Assembly (NCBI RefSeq): GCF_033115175.1
Contig: NC_084835.1
Location: 63,532,448 to 63,596,447 of the forward strand
Length of the DNA: 64,000 bases
From: Lepus europaeus
Lineage: Eukaryota > Chordata > Mammalia > Lagomorpha > Leporidae
Direction of reading: 5' to 3'
Below the pieces are notes generated by a model. The model was not told the DNA's origin. It worked only from the letters and a program-made list of their open reading frames with translations, and searched no databases. Below are positions 47,228 to 59,109 of this stretch, in pieces; within the stretch, counting starts at the first letter, position 1; every line of letters begins with the position of its first letter. Made by a program: the position numbers and the translations under genes.

Positions 47228-47640
47228 AATCCCTGTATGAGTCAGTATTCCCCAGAGGAGGAATGGAACCAATGAGAGGAAGGGAGAGAAGGAGGCAGGA
47301 CTGAGGGTTGGAGAGACGGAGAGTTTAAGAATTGTCTAAGATGATTATAGGGGCTGGAAAAAAATCTGTAAGGAAGTTTGGAAATTCAGGATTCCCATAC
47401 TATAGTCTAGAGGTAGACCCACTTCTTCTCCAGGAAACCAGGTCTTTACTCTTAAGACCTTCAAGTGAGTGAGTGAGGCCAACCTGCATTACCAAAGCTA
47501 ATCCTCCTTACATGAAATCAGTTAAAGGTAGATGTTCATTGTATCTATAAATTGCTCCACAGCAACTTATAGATTGCTATTTGCTAAACAACTGGGCAGC
47601 AATACCCTCAGCAACTTCACCCATGAAATTGATCATCACC
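47228..47640 (+). repeat. Ancient mammalian dispersed repeat (LTR-like)
   Basis: Begins CTGTATGAGTCAGTATTCCCC and continues with AATGGAACCAATGAGAGGA, GGAAATTCAGGATTCC and GGCAGCAATACC. The order resembles a widespread mammalian repeat that starts TGTATTAGTCAGGGTTC. I suspect an old ERVL-type LTR but am not certain of the family. Confidence 0.45.
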
Positions 47641-47982
47641 AAGTCCTTATAGTGTCTCTCCCTTAAGTAGTTTGCTTACCATACATTCCTCTCAAGTTCA
47701 TGTCCATTTGATTCAGATTTAATTCTTATTGTTTTGAAAATCAATAAAACTATCATGAAATAAGCAGTGTCAAGTATACCTTTTCATCAATTTTCTCCAA
47801 ATAAGTTATGATTGTTCACAGAAAGAAGGAGCATTAAACATTAATGAAGGATTAGTTTTTTTATGAAAGGTATACACAAACAGAATGTTTTTAAGTCTGA
47901 AGTTTAAGGGTATTATTAGAAAATTTTAACTGCCAGTAGATTATATTTTAAACACCAAGAATGATTAGTTTTTGAAACTCAA

Positions 47983-48666
47983 TTTTTTAAACTTTTATTT
48001 AATACATATAAATTTCCAAAGTACAGCTTATGGATTACAATGGCTCTCCCCCACCATAACTTCCCTCCCACCCACAACCCTCCCCTCTCCTGCTCCCTCT
48101 TCCATTCCAGTCACATCAAGATTCAATTTCAATTATCTTTATATACAGAAGATCGATTTAGTATATATTAAGTAAAGATTTCAACAGTTTGCACCCACAC
48201 AGAAACACAAAGTGTAAAATACTGTTTCAATACTAGTTATAGCATTAATTCACAATGTACAGCACATTAAGGACAGAGATCCTACATGAGGAGTAAGTGC
48301 ACAGTGACTACTGTTGTTGACTTAACAAATTGACACTCTTGTTTATGGCATCAGTAATCACCCTAGGCTCTTGTCATGAACTGCCAAGGCTGTGGAAGCC
48401 TTTTGAGTTCACTGACTCTGATCTTATTTAGACAAGGTCATAGTCAAAGTGGAAGTTCTCTCCTCCCTTCAGAGAAAGGTACCTCCTTCTTTGATGGCCG
48501 TTCTTTCCATGGGGATCTCACTCGCAGAGATCTTTCATTTAGGTTTTTTTTGTTTGTTTGTTTGTTTTCAGAGTGTCTTGGCTTTCCATGCCTCAAATAC
48601 TCTCATGGGCTCTGCAGCCAGATCCGAATGCCTTAAGGGCTGATTCTGAGGCCAGATTGCTGAAAT
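47983..48666 (-). mobile_element. 5'-truncated L1 3' UTR
   Basis: Antisense: TTTTTTAAACTTTTATTTAA at the left, pyrimidine-rich tract (G-rich on minus) at about 48048-48110, upstream 3' UTR segment to about 48655. The TSD is not evident because a second L1 abuts the right end. Confidence 0.88.
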
Positions 48667-48985
48667 TCGATTTTATTTTATTTTATTTTATTTTATTTTA
48701 TTTTATTTTATTTTATTTTATCTTTTATTTAATGAATATAAATTTCCAAAGTACAGCTTATGGATTACAATGGCTCCCCACCCCGTAACTTCCCTCCCAC
48801 CCGCAACCCTCTCCTTTCCCGCTCCCTCTCCCCTTCCATTCACATCAAGATTCATTTTCAATTCTCTTTATATACAGAAAATCAGTTTAGTATATGTAAA
48901 GTAAAGATTTCAACAGTTTGCCCTCACATAGCAACACAAAGCGAAAAATACTGTTGGAGTACTAGTTATAGCATTGAATAACAGT
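48667..48985 (-). mobile_element. Second L1 3' UTR with (TTTTA)n tail
   Basis: The poly(A) tail has become about ten TTTTA units (48668-48719), followed by antisense 3' UTR to AACAGTGTAA. A shorter truncation than its neighbour and a slightly different subfamily (has GTTGGAGTAC). Confidence 0.88.
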
Positions 48986-49829
48986 GTAAATGATGTTCTG
49001 CATTCCCTGGATGAGGGAGGAGAAAGATTCACCGCCATCCTGCAAGACATTGCTAGGTTCGGTTCCCAAGACGTGGACAAGGGTCCTGAGAGTAGGCAGC
49101 AGGAATAGGACCTCCAGAGCCCACAGTGGGGAACCAAAGGGCTGCATCTGTTGCCAATGTTTCCTTTCCAGGAGTGTCCTGTGTCTTGAATAAGCACATA
49201 GTTCTTTTGTTAAAATCAAATACAGTGAGGAACAGACAGGTAAAATATATTTACCTAATGTCCTTACATATCTATATTTTCCTTTAGACTGTGACTCAAA
49301 GACATACAGATTCCAGTAACACTTTGTATCACTAAGTCCAGTATGGGACTTAAAATGACTCTGTGAGAGAAAATCAAAGTTAACTCAGCTTGGATCCTGG
49401 GATCCTGGAAGTTCCATTTATCCTACATTTTTACATTTTCTTCTTCCTTGATTCCCGCTTATTTTCTCATCCTATATTGCATACATGTTTTTCTTTTCAT
49501 CTGAGAAATAAGCTTCACTGAGAATAGGACTGAAATGTATTTGTTTTATTCAAAACAGTTGATGGGACACTGCTTTCTTAATACATACGGGCTAAATATA
49601 AATTTTGGAATAGACCCTTAAGTAAAAGGAAAACATTCATAAGTGATGAGCAGACCTGGCCTTACTAATGGCCTACTGAACAACCATCTCTCTTATTTCC
49701 CTTGCTGACAGAATCCCAATTATTCTAAGAGTTGGATAGTAATAGACTCAGGTAATGTCGGCTCCTCTCTGGGGGAAAAATTATCCTAAGTTTAAATCAG
49801 TTTTGGCAGTCCTATTTTTCCTTCCCAGT
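48986..49829. other. Unassigned sequence abutting an L1
   Basis: The first 210 bp (48986-49197) are GC-richer than the surroundings and start exactly where the L1 stops. Not recognised. The rest is AT-rich, single-copy-looking. Confidence 0.4.
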
Positions 49830-50195
49830 GATTAGTCTAGGGGTTGCATGTGATACAGTTCTGGCCAATGAAGCATAATGGAAAGAGAGTTGAGATTTCT
49901 GGGAGGGTTTTTCTTCCCTACGCAAATGAAACAGAGGACGATAAATCTTTTATTCCTCCTTGCCTTTAGACTCCCTTCTGTGAGGATGTGATGCTGAGAT
50001 TTGCAGCAGTCACTGTGGGACCGTGAGGAGACAGTCAAGAGAACTGCAGAGAGAAGCCTGCCACGGTGCTTCAGCGGAAGGAGCTCCTACTTTTGAATGT
50101 CTTGTTGTGTGACACAAACATCACCATTTGTTTAAGTCACTTTCATGTCAGGCTCAAAACTTGTACCCAAAAGAATGCCAAGTAATGCAGAACAG
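49830..50195 (+). repeat. MLT1-like MaLR LTR relic
   Basis: CTGGCCAATGAAGCATAATGG, then CTGTGAGGATGTGATGCTG, GCAGCAGTCACTG, and the closing TTGTTTAAGTCAC follow the order of an MLT1-type LTR. Strongly diverged; no promoter inference is made. Confidence 0.45.
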
Positions 50196-51589
50196 TATTC
50201 AAGTACACTTTGTGATTAAAAACATAAGCATCTTCTATGTATTTTTGGAACATTACAAGGTCCCCATGGAAAATTCTAAGTGACCTTTCCCTTGGAAAAC
50301 CTGCATCATTCCTACTTGTTCACCTGGCAAGTTTGCCTCATTAGACTGTGAACTTCAGAAGGAAGCTTCCTGTCTTAATAGGATGGGAAGATCTCAGAAG
50401 TTAGAATAGAGAAAAACAGGAGTGGTACCCAGGCGCTTTTAGAATTACTTAACATTACCTCAGGTGAAAAGATAATTTCTGATGTTTTGGTATAGATAAA
50501 TATATTCCAGTTGGATCTTGAACAGGCATCCTGGAAGAGGATGCCTAGTAAAAATAGTTTTTCAAAACAAGTGTCTTTTGAGCTTGGCAGCAGCATTCAG
50601 TGTTTAAGATGGGAAAAAAAACACCATCCAGATTTGCCTTCCTCATCAGTAGCGAATTTTAAAAAGAACTTAGTGACTTGAAGAGTTAACCACCAAACAG
50701 ATTCAGGAAATGGAAAGCTTGAATCACTGAAGCTGTTAGAGGGCTAACCTGATCTCTCACTTGGGGTGTTGCCAACAACCCGCGTCAAGTAGGGGTTCTT
50801 TGGGTAAAGCTCTGTTTACTTGTGACAAGTAATGGAGACAGGAGAAGGTGGAATTACCTAAAGAAACTGTCTCTTTGAAAAGTAGTTTGGCAGTTTCCAT
50901 AGCAGTATATGACAGACATAGACATAGCAGACATAGCAGAGTGATCAGAAGTACAAAAGGAGGAGAAGGAAAGCCTTTTCTGCTCAAGCAATATACATTG
51001 TATTTTCAAAAATCTTTTGCTTGTCTCTTGCATCTTTCCTTGTTTGTGGTGTTCTGGCCTCCTTTGGGTTCAATGCTGCAAGGTAAGCCTTCCTGGAACA
51101 TCCTCTGAGAAGGCCACCTCAGCGAGTAGACCCAGATTCTCTGCATGGATTCCTGAGCTGTCCTCTTGCCTAAATCCTACACTACTGGGTTATAGGAATC
51201 AGGGCCTCATTTGTGCATTCTTTAGCCTGCTTTTAGAATTGATGCTTTCCCCCATCACTTCAGTGTAACAACTATTCCTATTTGCCTTAACTATTTCTTA
51301 CCCCTTTGTGCTCAGTGCAATGAATGTCGAATTCCATTAGGTTTCACACTTTCCATAATGCTCTTGCCGAAGTCTCTATTTATTTAATATTTGTGTTTCT
51401 GGGTGTTTCAGGTATACTGACTACTTAGAATCTTATTCACCATTCTCACCCATCCTCAATTAATCCTAGAATAGATGGCATGGACATAAGTTATTTAAGG
51501 GCACACACTGGGCAAACTCATTTACCTTGTTAGCAGCCTTGAAAGAGAATTTCTCTCTTTTCTTCTCACTGGCAGAAATTAATGAACTG
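50196..51589. other. Non-coding, nothing recognised
   Basis: Single-copy-looking. The 86- and 83-codon + frames (50848-51108, 51017-51268) lack recognised homologues or exon borders. Confidence 0.4.
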
Positions 51590-51776
51590 GATGCCTTAGG
51601 CCACCAAAAATGGACTCAATCCAGGTCTCCCATGTGGGTGGCAAGAACCCAACCACTTCCCATCACCACTGCCTCTCAGTGTCTGTATTAGCAGGAAGTT
51701 GGAGTCAGTGCTGAAGCCAAGAATCAAATTCAGATTCTCTGATATGGAATATGACATATTAGCTCCTTACTCCAAA
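51590..51776 (-). repeat. SINE fragment
   Basis: Antisense middle and head part: CCAGGTCTCCCATGTGGGTGG, TTAGCAGGAAGTTGGAGTC. Confidence 0.65.
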
Positions 51777-52099
51777 GTTCCTGAGCTTTGAGGCCTACTT
51801 GAACTTTGTGTGTGCACACTTGTTGCTAATTAGTTCTTTTGTGACATCATGCCTTGCCAGCGGCATGATATAATTGAAACAATAAGCAATAAGGTGGGAT
51901 GCAAACTGCTTGGTGTAATCCCTGTTGTATTTCATAGGCTGTTGCAAAGACTTACAAGTATCTCGTGAGCTGTCTTTTTAATCCAATATTTCATCTTTGT
52001 GTTGGTAGATATTTAATTTTTATTTTCTTCCAAATAAATTTGGCAACAATTATCCAGAAAACTATGATGACATTCCTTCATTGCTTCACTCTATAACCT

Positions 52100-52380
52100 T
52101 ATTACACTGCATGCTTTAAGTATTGCTCCTGCTCTCTTTCCTATCATTGGTCTTCATTGTCATCCAGTTTTCCTACTTAACAAGTCACTCTTTATCTTAT
52201 CCCCTGACTAAAAACCTCAGTGGCTTGCAACAGCCTGTTGGATGGGGTCTAAATTCCTCAGTCCATTTTCTTGAGCACGTGGGTAACCTATTTTATATCT
52301 TATATCTCCTTCCATCACCTTATGCGCAAGCCCTCTGTGCATACTGTGCTCCCTCTACTCTTTCAATAATCTAAATCTGC
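52100..52380 (+). repeat. L2 LINE relic
   Basis: CTAAAAACCTCAGTGGCTTGC, then GGTCTAAATTCCTCAGTCC and CAAGCCCTCTGTGC resemble the L2 ORF2 end. 51777-52099 to its left shows nothing. Confidence 0.5.
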
Positions 52381-52573
52381 TTATAACATCTCAACCCTAC
52401 TGAGAACTCTCATCCCTAATTACTTTCCTACATACAGGTGGTAACTGCATATCGCTGAAGTGAGTAGTGAGCATTTTGATTTATTGCATCCTTATTTCCT
52501 GCCTTTGTCTCACTTAATAGGTATGGAGTCACTTCCTTATTTCAGCACCTGTTTCTCCATGTGTCTATTGTCT

Positions 52574-52902
52574 TTTTTTTTTTTGGACAGGCAGAGTGGA
52601 CAGTGAGAGAGAGAGAGACAGAGAGAAAGGTCTTCCTTTGCCGTTGGTTCACCCTCCAACGGCCACTGCGGCCGGCGCATCTTGCTGATCCGAAGACAGG
52701 AGCCAGGTGCTTCTCCTGGTCTCCCATGGGGTGCAGGACCCAAGCACTTAGGCCATCCTCCACTGCACTCCCTGGCCACAGCAGAGAGCTGGCCTGGAAG
52801 AGGGGCAACCGGGACAGAATCCGGTGCCCCGACCGGGACTAGAACCTGGTGTGCCGGCGCCACAAGGCGGAGGATTAGCCTAGTGAGCCGCGGCGCCGGC
52901 CT
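52574..52902 (-). repeat. Young CSINE with TSD
   Basis: Antisense GC-rich copy, head GTGAGCCGCGGCGCCGGCC almost undecayed at CpG sites, TSD CTATTGTCTTT on both sides. The retained CpGs suggest recent insertion. Confidence 0.95.
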
Positions 52903-53212
52903 ATTGTCTTTCCATCTATGAGCCCCTTTGCCTTCTCCAGTCTGTATCCTAAACAGCACTCTCACCAATACTCCAATTCCTTTTTCACTTTTTCCATCTT
53001 CCCAGAAAAATGTCAGCTCTGAATCTAGTTCTTTTATTTATGTTTTGAACTCAGTCAGCTCACCAAGAGGCCTGGTTCAACCTCACATTCATATATTCAT
53101 GTATTCAAATGTGTCACTATCTGATAAACTTTTTGTTGTTCTTAGTAATTTTCCTTAATCACCTCTATCAGCTACCATTTCAAGTTTGCATCATTCTCAA
53201 GTATTTTTCTTT

Positions 53213-53537
53213 TTTTTTTTTAAAGATTTATTTATTTGACAGGTAGAGTTACAGACAGTGAGAGAGACAGAGAGAAAGGTCTTCCATCCAATGGTTCACC
53301 CCCCAAATGGCCGCAACTGCCGGAGCTACACTGATCTGAAGCCAGGAGCCAGGTGCCTCTCCCCAGTTTCCCATGCAGGTGCAGGGGCCCAAGCACCTGG
53401 GCCATCCTCCACTGCCTTCCAGGGCCACAGCAGAGAGCTGCACTGGAAGAGGAGCAACTGGGACTAGAACCTGGTACCCCTATGGGATGCTGGTGCCGCA
53501 GGCGGAGGATTAACCTAGTGCGCCACCGCCACAGCCC
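53213..53537 (-). repeat. C SINE with TSD
   Basis: Antisense, T run, AAAGATTTATTTATTTGACAGG to head GCGCCACCGCCACAGCC. Flanks CAAGTATTTTTCTTT and CAAGCATTTTTCTTT. Confidence 0.93.
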
Positions 53538-53839
53538 CCAAGCATTTTTCTTTACTCCAAGCTCACTCTCAGAAAATGAATTTGCTACCAATTTCACACA
53601 CACACACAAAATGGAGGCTGCCCAGCATGGCCTTCTTTGATCCTCTCTACTTATCTAAATACAAATAGATAAGCACTCCAATCTTTACCTGTTTTCCTCC
53701 AGGTTCTGAAGATCAATTGTCTCCAAATTGGACAAGGCCAACTGCTTCCCCATGTCCTTGATCTGATCCCAAACCATTCATCTAGAATCTTGTTAAATCA
53801 ATTATTTATTCTATGTTATATCTCTAGTTCCTGATTAAT

Positions 53840-53899
53840 TATTTTTTAAAAGAATTATTTATTTATTTGAAAGTCAGAGTTACACACAGAGCAAAGGGG

Positions 53900-53942
<43 letters not shown>

Positions 53943-54198
53943 TCTTCCAACTGCTGGTTCACTCCCCAGTTGGCTGCAAAAGCTGTAGCTGCGCTGATCC
54001 AAAGCCGGAAGCCTGGAGCTTCTTCCAGGTCTCCCACGCAGGTGCAGGGGCCCAAGGACTTGGGCTATCTTCTACTGCTTTCCCTGCCATAGCAGAGAGC
54101 TGGATAGGAAGTGGAGCAACCAGGACTCAAACTGGCTCCCATATGGGATACCGGCACTGCAGGCACTGGCTTTACCTGCTACACCACAGCGCTGGCCT
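53840..54198 (-). repeat. C SINE with TSD and pure (GA)n
   Basis: Antisense with (GA)16-like run at 53905-53938, head CACCACAGCGCTGGCC. TSD GATTAATTATT and GATTAATTCTT. Confidence 0.92.
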
Positions 54199-54237
54199 CG
54201 TGATTAATTCTTGATTGACAATAAGAATGCCCAAAGT

Positions 54238-54451
54238 CCCAGGAGTGCAGTGGAGGATGGCCCAAGTGCTTGGGCCCTGCACCCCATGGGAGACCAGAAG
54301 TACCTGGCTCCTGCCTTCGGATCAGTGTGGTGCACTGGCCGCAGCGCACCAGCCGCGGCGGCCATTGGACGGTGAACCAACGGCAAAGGAAGACCTTTCT
54401 CTCTGTCTCTCTCTCTCTCACTATCCACTCTGCCTGTCAAAAAAAAAAAAA
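54238..54451 (+). repeat. 5'-truncated CSINE with perfect TSD
   Basis: Starts mid-element at GGAGTGCAGTGGAGGATGG, runs to CTGCCTGTC plus A run. TSD AATGCCCAAAGT at about 54227 and 54451. The missing head removes both Pol III boxes. Confidence 0.93.
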
Positions 54452-54834
54452 TGCCCAAAGTTTTCCCCATTTAAAGTACTCATGTTTTCTTGACCCTGCA
54501 TCCCCTCTTCCTCAACTGACCTTTTGGGACTCCTTGTTTCCAGTCCCCCATTGCCCTTCATTCCTCATTTGCTGCATTTGGCTTCCATAAACAACATGTG
54601 ACTAGAGCCATTCTCACTGCGCTGTCCAAAACTTCCTATTTCCAACATCACACAATTAAAGTCTTATTTTGCTAAATTTTTCTATATTGCAGTTTTTCAA
54701 TTTTATCTAATTCTTTCATAGTAGATTTTATCTTGCTAAATTCTTTGAATAATTGCAGCTACCATTTAAAAAAAAGATTTATTTATTTGAAAGGCAGAGC
54801 TACAGAGAGAGAGAGGGAGGGAAGGAGGGAGGGA

Positions 54835-54869
<35 letters not shown>

Positions 54870-54872
<3 letters not shown>

Positions 54873-55769
54873 GGTAGAGGCCTTTGTTTTTAAATTAAAC
54901 TTCGTTGTGACATGATGAAAGTTGTGGTAGAAGCCTTCCCAAAGTCAGAAGAAGAAAAAGGGAAGAATTTTTTTTTTTTTTTTTTTTTTTTTGTGACAGG
55001 CAGAGTTAGACAGTGAGAGAGAGAGAAAGAGAGAGAGACAGAGAGAAAGGTCTTCCTTTTGCCGTTGGTTCACCCCCGAAATGGCTGCTACGGCCGGCAC
55101 ATTGTGCCTATCTGAAGCCAGTAGCCAAGTGCTTCCTCCTGGTCTCCCATGCGGGTGCAGGGCCCAAGCGCTTGGACCATCCTCCACTGCCTTCCTGGGC
55201 CACAGCAGAGAGCTGGACTGGAACAGAAGCAACCGGGACAGAACTGGCGCCCCAACTGGGACTAGAACCCCGAGTGCTGGCGCCGCAGGTGGAGGATTAG
55301 CCTAGTGAGCCGCAGCGCCGGCTAAAAGGGAGGGATCTATCCTGGGAATGAAATGTGGTTGTTATCTGCTTGCCTATGAATGCTTCAACTGTAGTTACTA
55401 TCTGCTTATATCTAACTATTTCAGGTTCTGCTTGCTAGTACAGGAAAATGGTGTTAACCCTTGCCAGACAGCTTATGGCTCACTATATGTGTGGAAAAAA
55501 CATTGTCAGTGACCATGTAGGCAGGTACAGTATTGTATCAATTCCCGTGGCCACCATGTAACATTAGAGTATCCAATCAAATACATGCATGTAGGTATAT
55601 AAGGGAGACAAGGAGGCCAAAACCATGTATTATGAAATGCCTCCTCTTTGTTCCTGCCTCAGACTTTTGGATAAGAACTTCCGCCTGGGCCATATGCCAG
55701 TAGAACTAATAAGACTACTTCTTGTTAAAAGGTCTTGATGTTTTGTCTCTACATGCATTCTGCCACTAC
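54870..55769 (+). mobile_element. Solo-LTR-like insertion with promoter elements
   Basis: The insert starts TGTGGTAG and ends near GCCACTAC, with CCAAT at 55573-55577, TATATAA at 55596-55602 and AATAAG at 55708-55713 in the order expected of U3-R-U5. Without the SINE inside it is about 540 bp, normal for an LTR. TTGTGGTAG(A/G)GCCTT-type sequence occurs twice at its left end (54869, 54922). No internal retroviral coding sequence is present. Family unknown; exact ends are inferred. Confidence 0.6.
54968..55322 (-). repeat. CSINE inserted in the LTR
   Basis: Long T run, GTGACAGGCAGAGTTAGACAG, CpG-rich head GTGAGCCGCAGCGCCGG. TSD AAAAGGGA at 54956-54963 and 55324-55331. Confidence 0.93.
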
Positions 55770-56002
55770 CTCCATCCTCTGATTCATTCTCCAAATAACT
55801 GCAATAGCTTGGGCTGGGCCAGCTTCTTCATGGTCAATGAGTGGGTCCAGGGGTCCAAGCATTTGGGCCATCTTCTGCTGCTTTTCCCAGGCCATTAGCA
55901 AGAAGTAGAGCAGCCAGGTCTCAAACTTGTGCCCAGATGGGATGGTTTGCAGGTTCATGATTGCAGGTGGTGGCTTTATTACTACACCACAGTGCTGGCC
56001 TG

Positions 56003-56340
56003 GCAGCTACCATTTATTAACTACTTTCCATGTCAACTAATTGCTCTCTCTCTCTCTATGTGTATATACATAGATCTATGTATATACATATATGTATATA
56101 TGTATATGTATATATGTGTGTATGTATATGTCTACACACATACACATATACACATAAATGTATATACACATGTATACATATACACATATATACATTCCTT
56201 ACAATAACTTGTCAGTGTAGATATCACTTGTTTTGTTTTACACAGAAAACTGAGGCTCAGACAGGTTAAGGCATTTGCTTAGGGTAGCTGGAAGCAGCAG
56301 AGCCAAGATTGGCACCATAGTCTGTTCCCTTCCAAAGTCT
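56003..56340 (+). repeat. MIR split by a microsatellite
   Basis: MIR start (GCAGCTACCATTTATTAACTA) and end (TTACACAGAAAACTGAGGCTC to GAGCCAAGATTGGCACC) are separated by TATATG/TACACA repeats at about 56047-56195. Confidence 0.75.
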
Positions 56341-57329
56341 ACTTCCACCTATGTTCACAGCAGAAATAGCTTACAGGCCACTTCTTCTAAATGACTTCTC
56401 CTTGGATCAGATAACTCTCTTGATTCCCCCATTATGCCTTAGATATGTTTGTATTATTTCAGCAAACCTGCTATAATTTATTGGAGCTATTGTCTTCTTC
56501 TCTATGCACTGGGGCAGATTCATGCCTGAGTCATCAGCTGGTCAATGCCTGTACACCTTCAAATGCTGCTAGATGGTAGACAACACCCCTTTGCTTCCTA
56601 TTCCTCAAGATGCAATAGAGGGGCCTATTAGGCCTACATTACTCAGTCCAGTATTTGAGCTGAATAAAATGTTTCTTATCAAACATCTACAGGTCTTGCA
56701 ATGACAGGTGCCTGGAACCAGTGAAGACCATGTGGCATAATCTGCTTTTCCTTGATTGTTCTGCTTGGCACAACAGAGGGGATTTGGCAACTGGCTGCTG
56801 CTGATGTGTTGGGGCAAATGCTTCAGGGTGGACCACCAGGAAAGGTGATTCTTTGGAGAAATGAAACTCTTCTGCCCTTTTATTATTTTCTTCTAAAGAA
56901 TTCCCTCGTCTATCTTTCCTAGAGATTAATTCTGGCCTTCTGGCATATCAAGGAATTTTCTAACTTCCATCCCATCCTTAGTTTGCAGGAGGTAGAACAG
57001 TCACCACTGAGGGTCTGAGGATCTGCTTCATGGAGTGTGTGTATCTGCCATACTCTGATATCGCTGACAGTCTATGAGTCCCTTGTCCTGGATACTGAAG
57101 ATAGGGATTGCTATGGAAACCTATAGGAAGAGAACCTTAGAGCAGGCAAGGCCAAATGTGCTGCCTGAACAACTGGTTAATTTTCTTTCCTTTCTTTTCT
57201 GCGGACAGAGTTCTTGGAGGCTTTGGACCATCATTGCTGAGTAAGGACCTATAGGCTGTGCCATGCAGGCACTTTGGGTCTTCATGGACCTGGAATTCTT
57301 TCTCAGGTTAGGAATAAAAATTGTAACGT
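56341..57329. other. Non-coding, nothing recognised
   Basis: No exon, RNA gene or repeat was recognised; a TTTCTTTTCT pyrimidine patch lies near 57185. Confidence 0.4.
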
Positions 57330-57440
57330 TGGGCCCAGAGTTGTGGTGTAGTGGATAAAGCTGTCACCTGCAATGCCAGCATTCCATGTGGGTGCTGGTT
57401 CGAAACCTGGCTGATCCACTTTTAATCCAGCTCCCTGATA
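57330..57440 (+). repeat. C SINE head fragment
   Basis: Sense head only (GGGCCCAGAGTTGTGGTGTAG to AATCCAGCTCCCTG) with B box GGTTCGAAACC. The body and tail are missing. Confidence 0.8.
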
Positions 57441-57704
57441 ATTGTTTTCTTACTGGAAGAGCATTTTGCCTCTTGTTCACTGCAGACTTTTATAAATGTG
57501 GTGCTGAAAATCCTATTTGTTCTAGGAGAGGAGCCAAAGTGAATTGTTGCTCCATCAGTTGTGCTGAGCAAGAGTCACACAGTGTGTATTGGGTAAAGTG
57601 ATTAAACAGCTATGGCTGGTGATGTGATTCCATTTGTGGAGCATGACAAGCTCCTTGGACCACAGCAAGTCCGCTTTAGAAGCCAGCCATGCAAACATGT
57701 TTCT

Positions 57705-58642
57705 TTTTTTTTTAGTATTAAAATTTCTTTTTTTATTATTTAGTAAATATAAATTTTCAAAGTACAGTTTATGGATCACAATGGCTCCCCCCCATAATTT
57801 CGCTCCCACTTGCACCCCCCCATCTCCCGCTCCCTCTCCCATTCCAGTCACATCAAGATTCATTTTCAATTATCTTTATATACAGAAGATCGATTTAGTA
57901 TATATTAAGTAAAGATTTCAACAGTTTGCATCCACACAGAAACACAAAGTGTAAAATACTGTTTGAGTACTAGTTATAGCATTAATTCACATTGGACAAC
58001 ACATTAAGGACAGATCCCACATGAGAAGTAAGTACACAGTGACTCCTGTTGTTGACTTAACAATTTGACACGCCTGTTCATGGCGTCAGTAATCTCCCTA
58101 GCCTCTAGTCATGAGTTGCCAAGGCTGTGAAAGTCTTTTGAGTTTGCTGACTTCGATCTTATTCCAACAGGGTCATAGTCAAAGTGGAAGTTCTCTCCTC
58201 TCTTCAGAGAAAGGTACTTCCTTCTTTGATGGCCCCATTCTTTCCACTGGGATCTCACTCACAGAGATCTTTCATTTAGGTCTTCTTTTTTTTTTTTTTT
58301 TTTCCTTTTCCAGAGTGTCTTGGCTTTCCATGCCTAAAATACTCTCATGGACTCTTCAGCCAGATCCGAATGCCTTAAGGGCTGATTCTGAGGCCAGAGT
58401 GCTATTTAAGACATCTGCCATTCTATGAGTCTGCTGTGTCTCCCCCTTCCCATGTTGGATTGTTCTCTCCCTTTTTGATTCTATTAGTTAGTATTAGCAG
58501 ACACTAGTCTTGTTTGTGTGTTCCCTTTGACTCTTAGACTTATCAGTGTGATCAATTGTGAACTGAAATTGATCACTTAGACTAGTGAGATGGCATTGGT
58601 ACATGCCACCTTGATGGGATTGTATTGGAATCCCCTGGCACG
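57705..58642 (-). mobile_element. 5'-truncated L1 with perfect TSD
   Basis: TSD GCAAACATGTTTCT at 57691-57704 and 58643-58656. Antisense 3' UTR from a T run, through the pyrimidine-rich tract, to 58642. It extends further upstream in the 3' UTR than its neighbours and supplies the segment (GATCACTTAGACTAGTGAG) that identifies the left part of the L1 at 12600. Confidence 0.95.
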
Positions 58643-58656
58643 GCAAACATGTTTCT

Positions 58657-59109
58657 AGATAGCTTGGCCCTTTCTCCCCCAGGATCATGGTATAGGTCAT
58701 GCTGGCATCCACACTAAAGTCCTGGCTGGCAGAGGGCTTGCCCTTGAGCTAAAACAGTACCTTTCTTTAAGACCTCTCTTGCTTATCTGTACAAGAACCC
58801 ATTCAGAACCATAAGAGCTGCTTGTGTTGGACTGGCTGTGAGCACATTGGCACAGAATGAGATTGAAACAGAGTGCTTCCTGCACAAATCCACCCACTGC
58901 TCATCAGGAGGAAAACACAGAGCAAGACTGGAAAATGCAGGCCAAGCTCCTTTAAGTGGAACACACAGAGTCACCACTGTATTCAGGGAAATGGAGCATA
59001 AGATGGGTCAGGCACAGCTTCAGGCCAGAGAGCCAGTGACACTGTCACAGAGAGCATCCAAGCTGTCTGAGGTTATAAGGACTAGATATAAACCATTTTG
59101 AAAAGAATC
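58657..59109. other. Non-coding, nothing recognised
   Basis: GC-moderate. The 87-codon + frame at 58838-59101 has no recognised family. Confidence 0.4.

Larger units (their letters stand above)
54765..56002 (-). repeat. C SINE split by an LTR
   Basis: Tail and GA tract lie at 54765-54869 (AAAAAAGATTTATTTATTTG...). The rest resumes at 55770 (TCCATCCTCTGATTCATTC) and ends in the head CACCACAGTGCTGGCC at 56002. The intervening 900 bp are the LTR-like insertion. Confidence 0.8.

Noticed and set aside
55929..56269. Frames rich in Y, I, C, H and T
   Set aside because: Translation of the TATATG/TACACA microsatellite.
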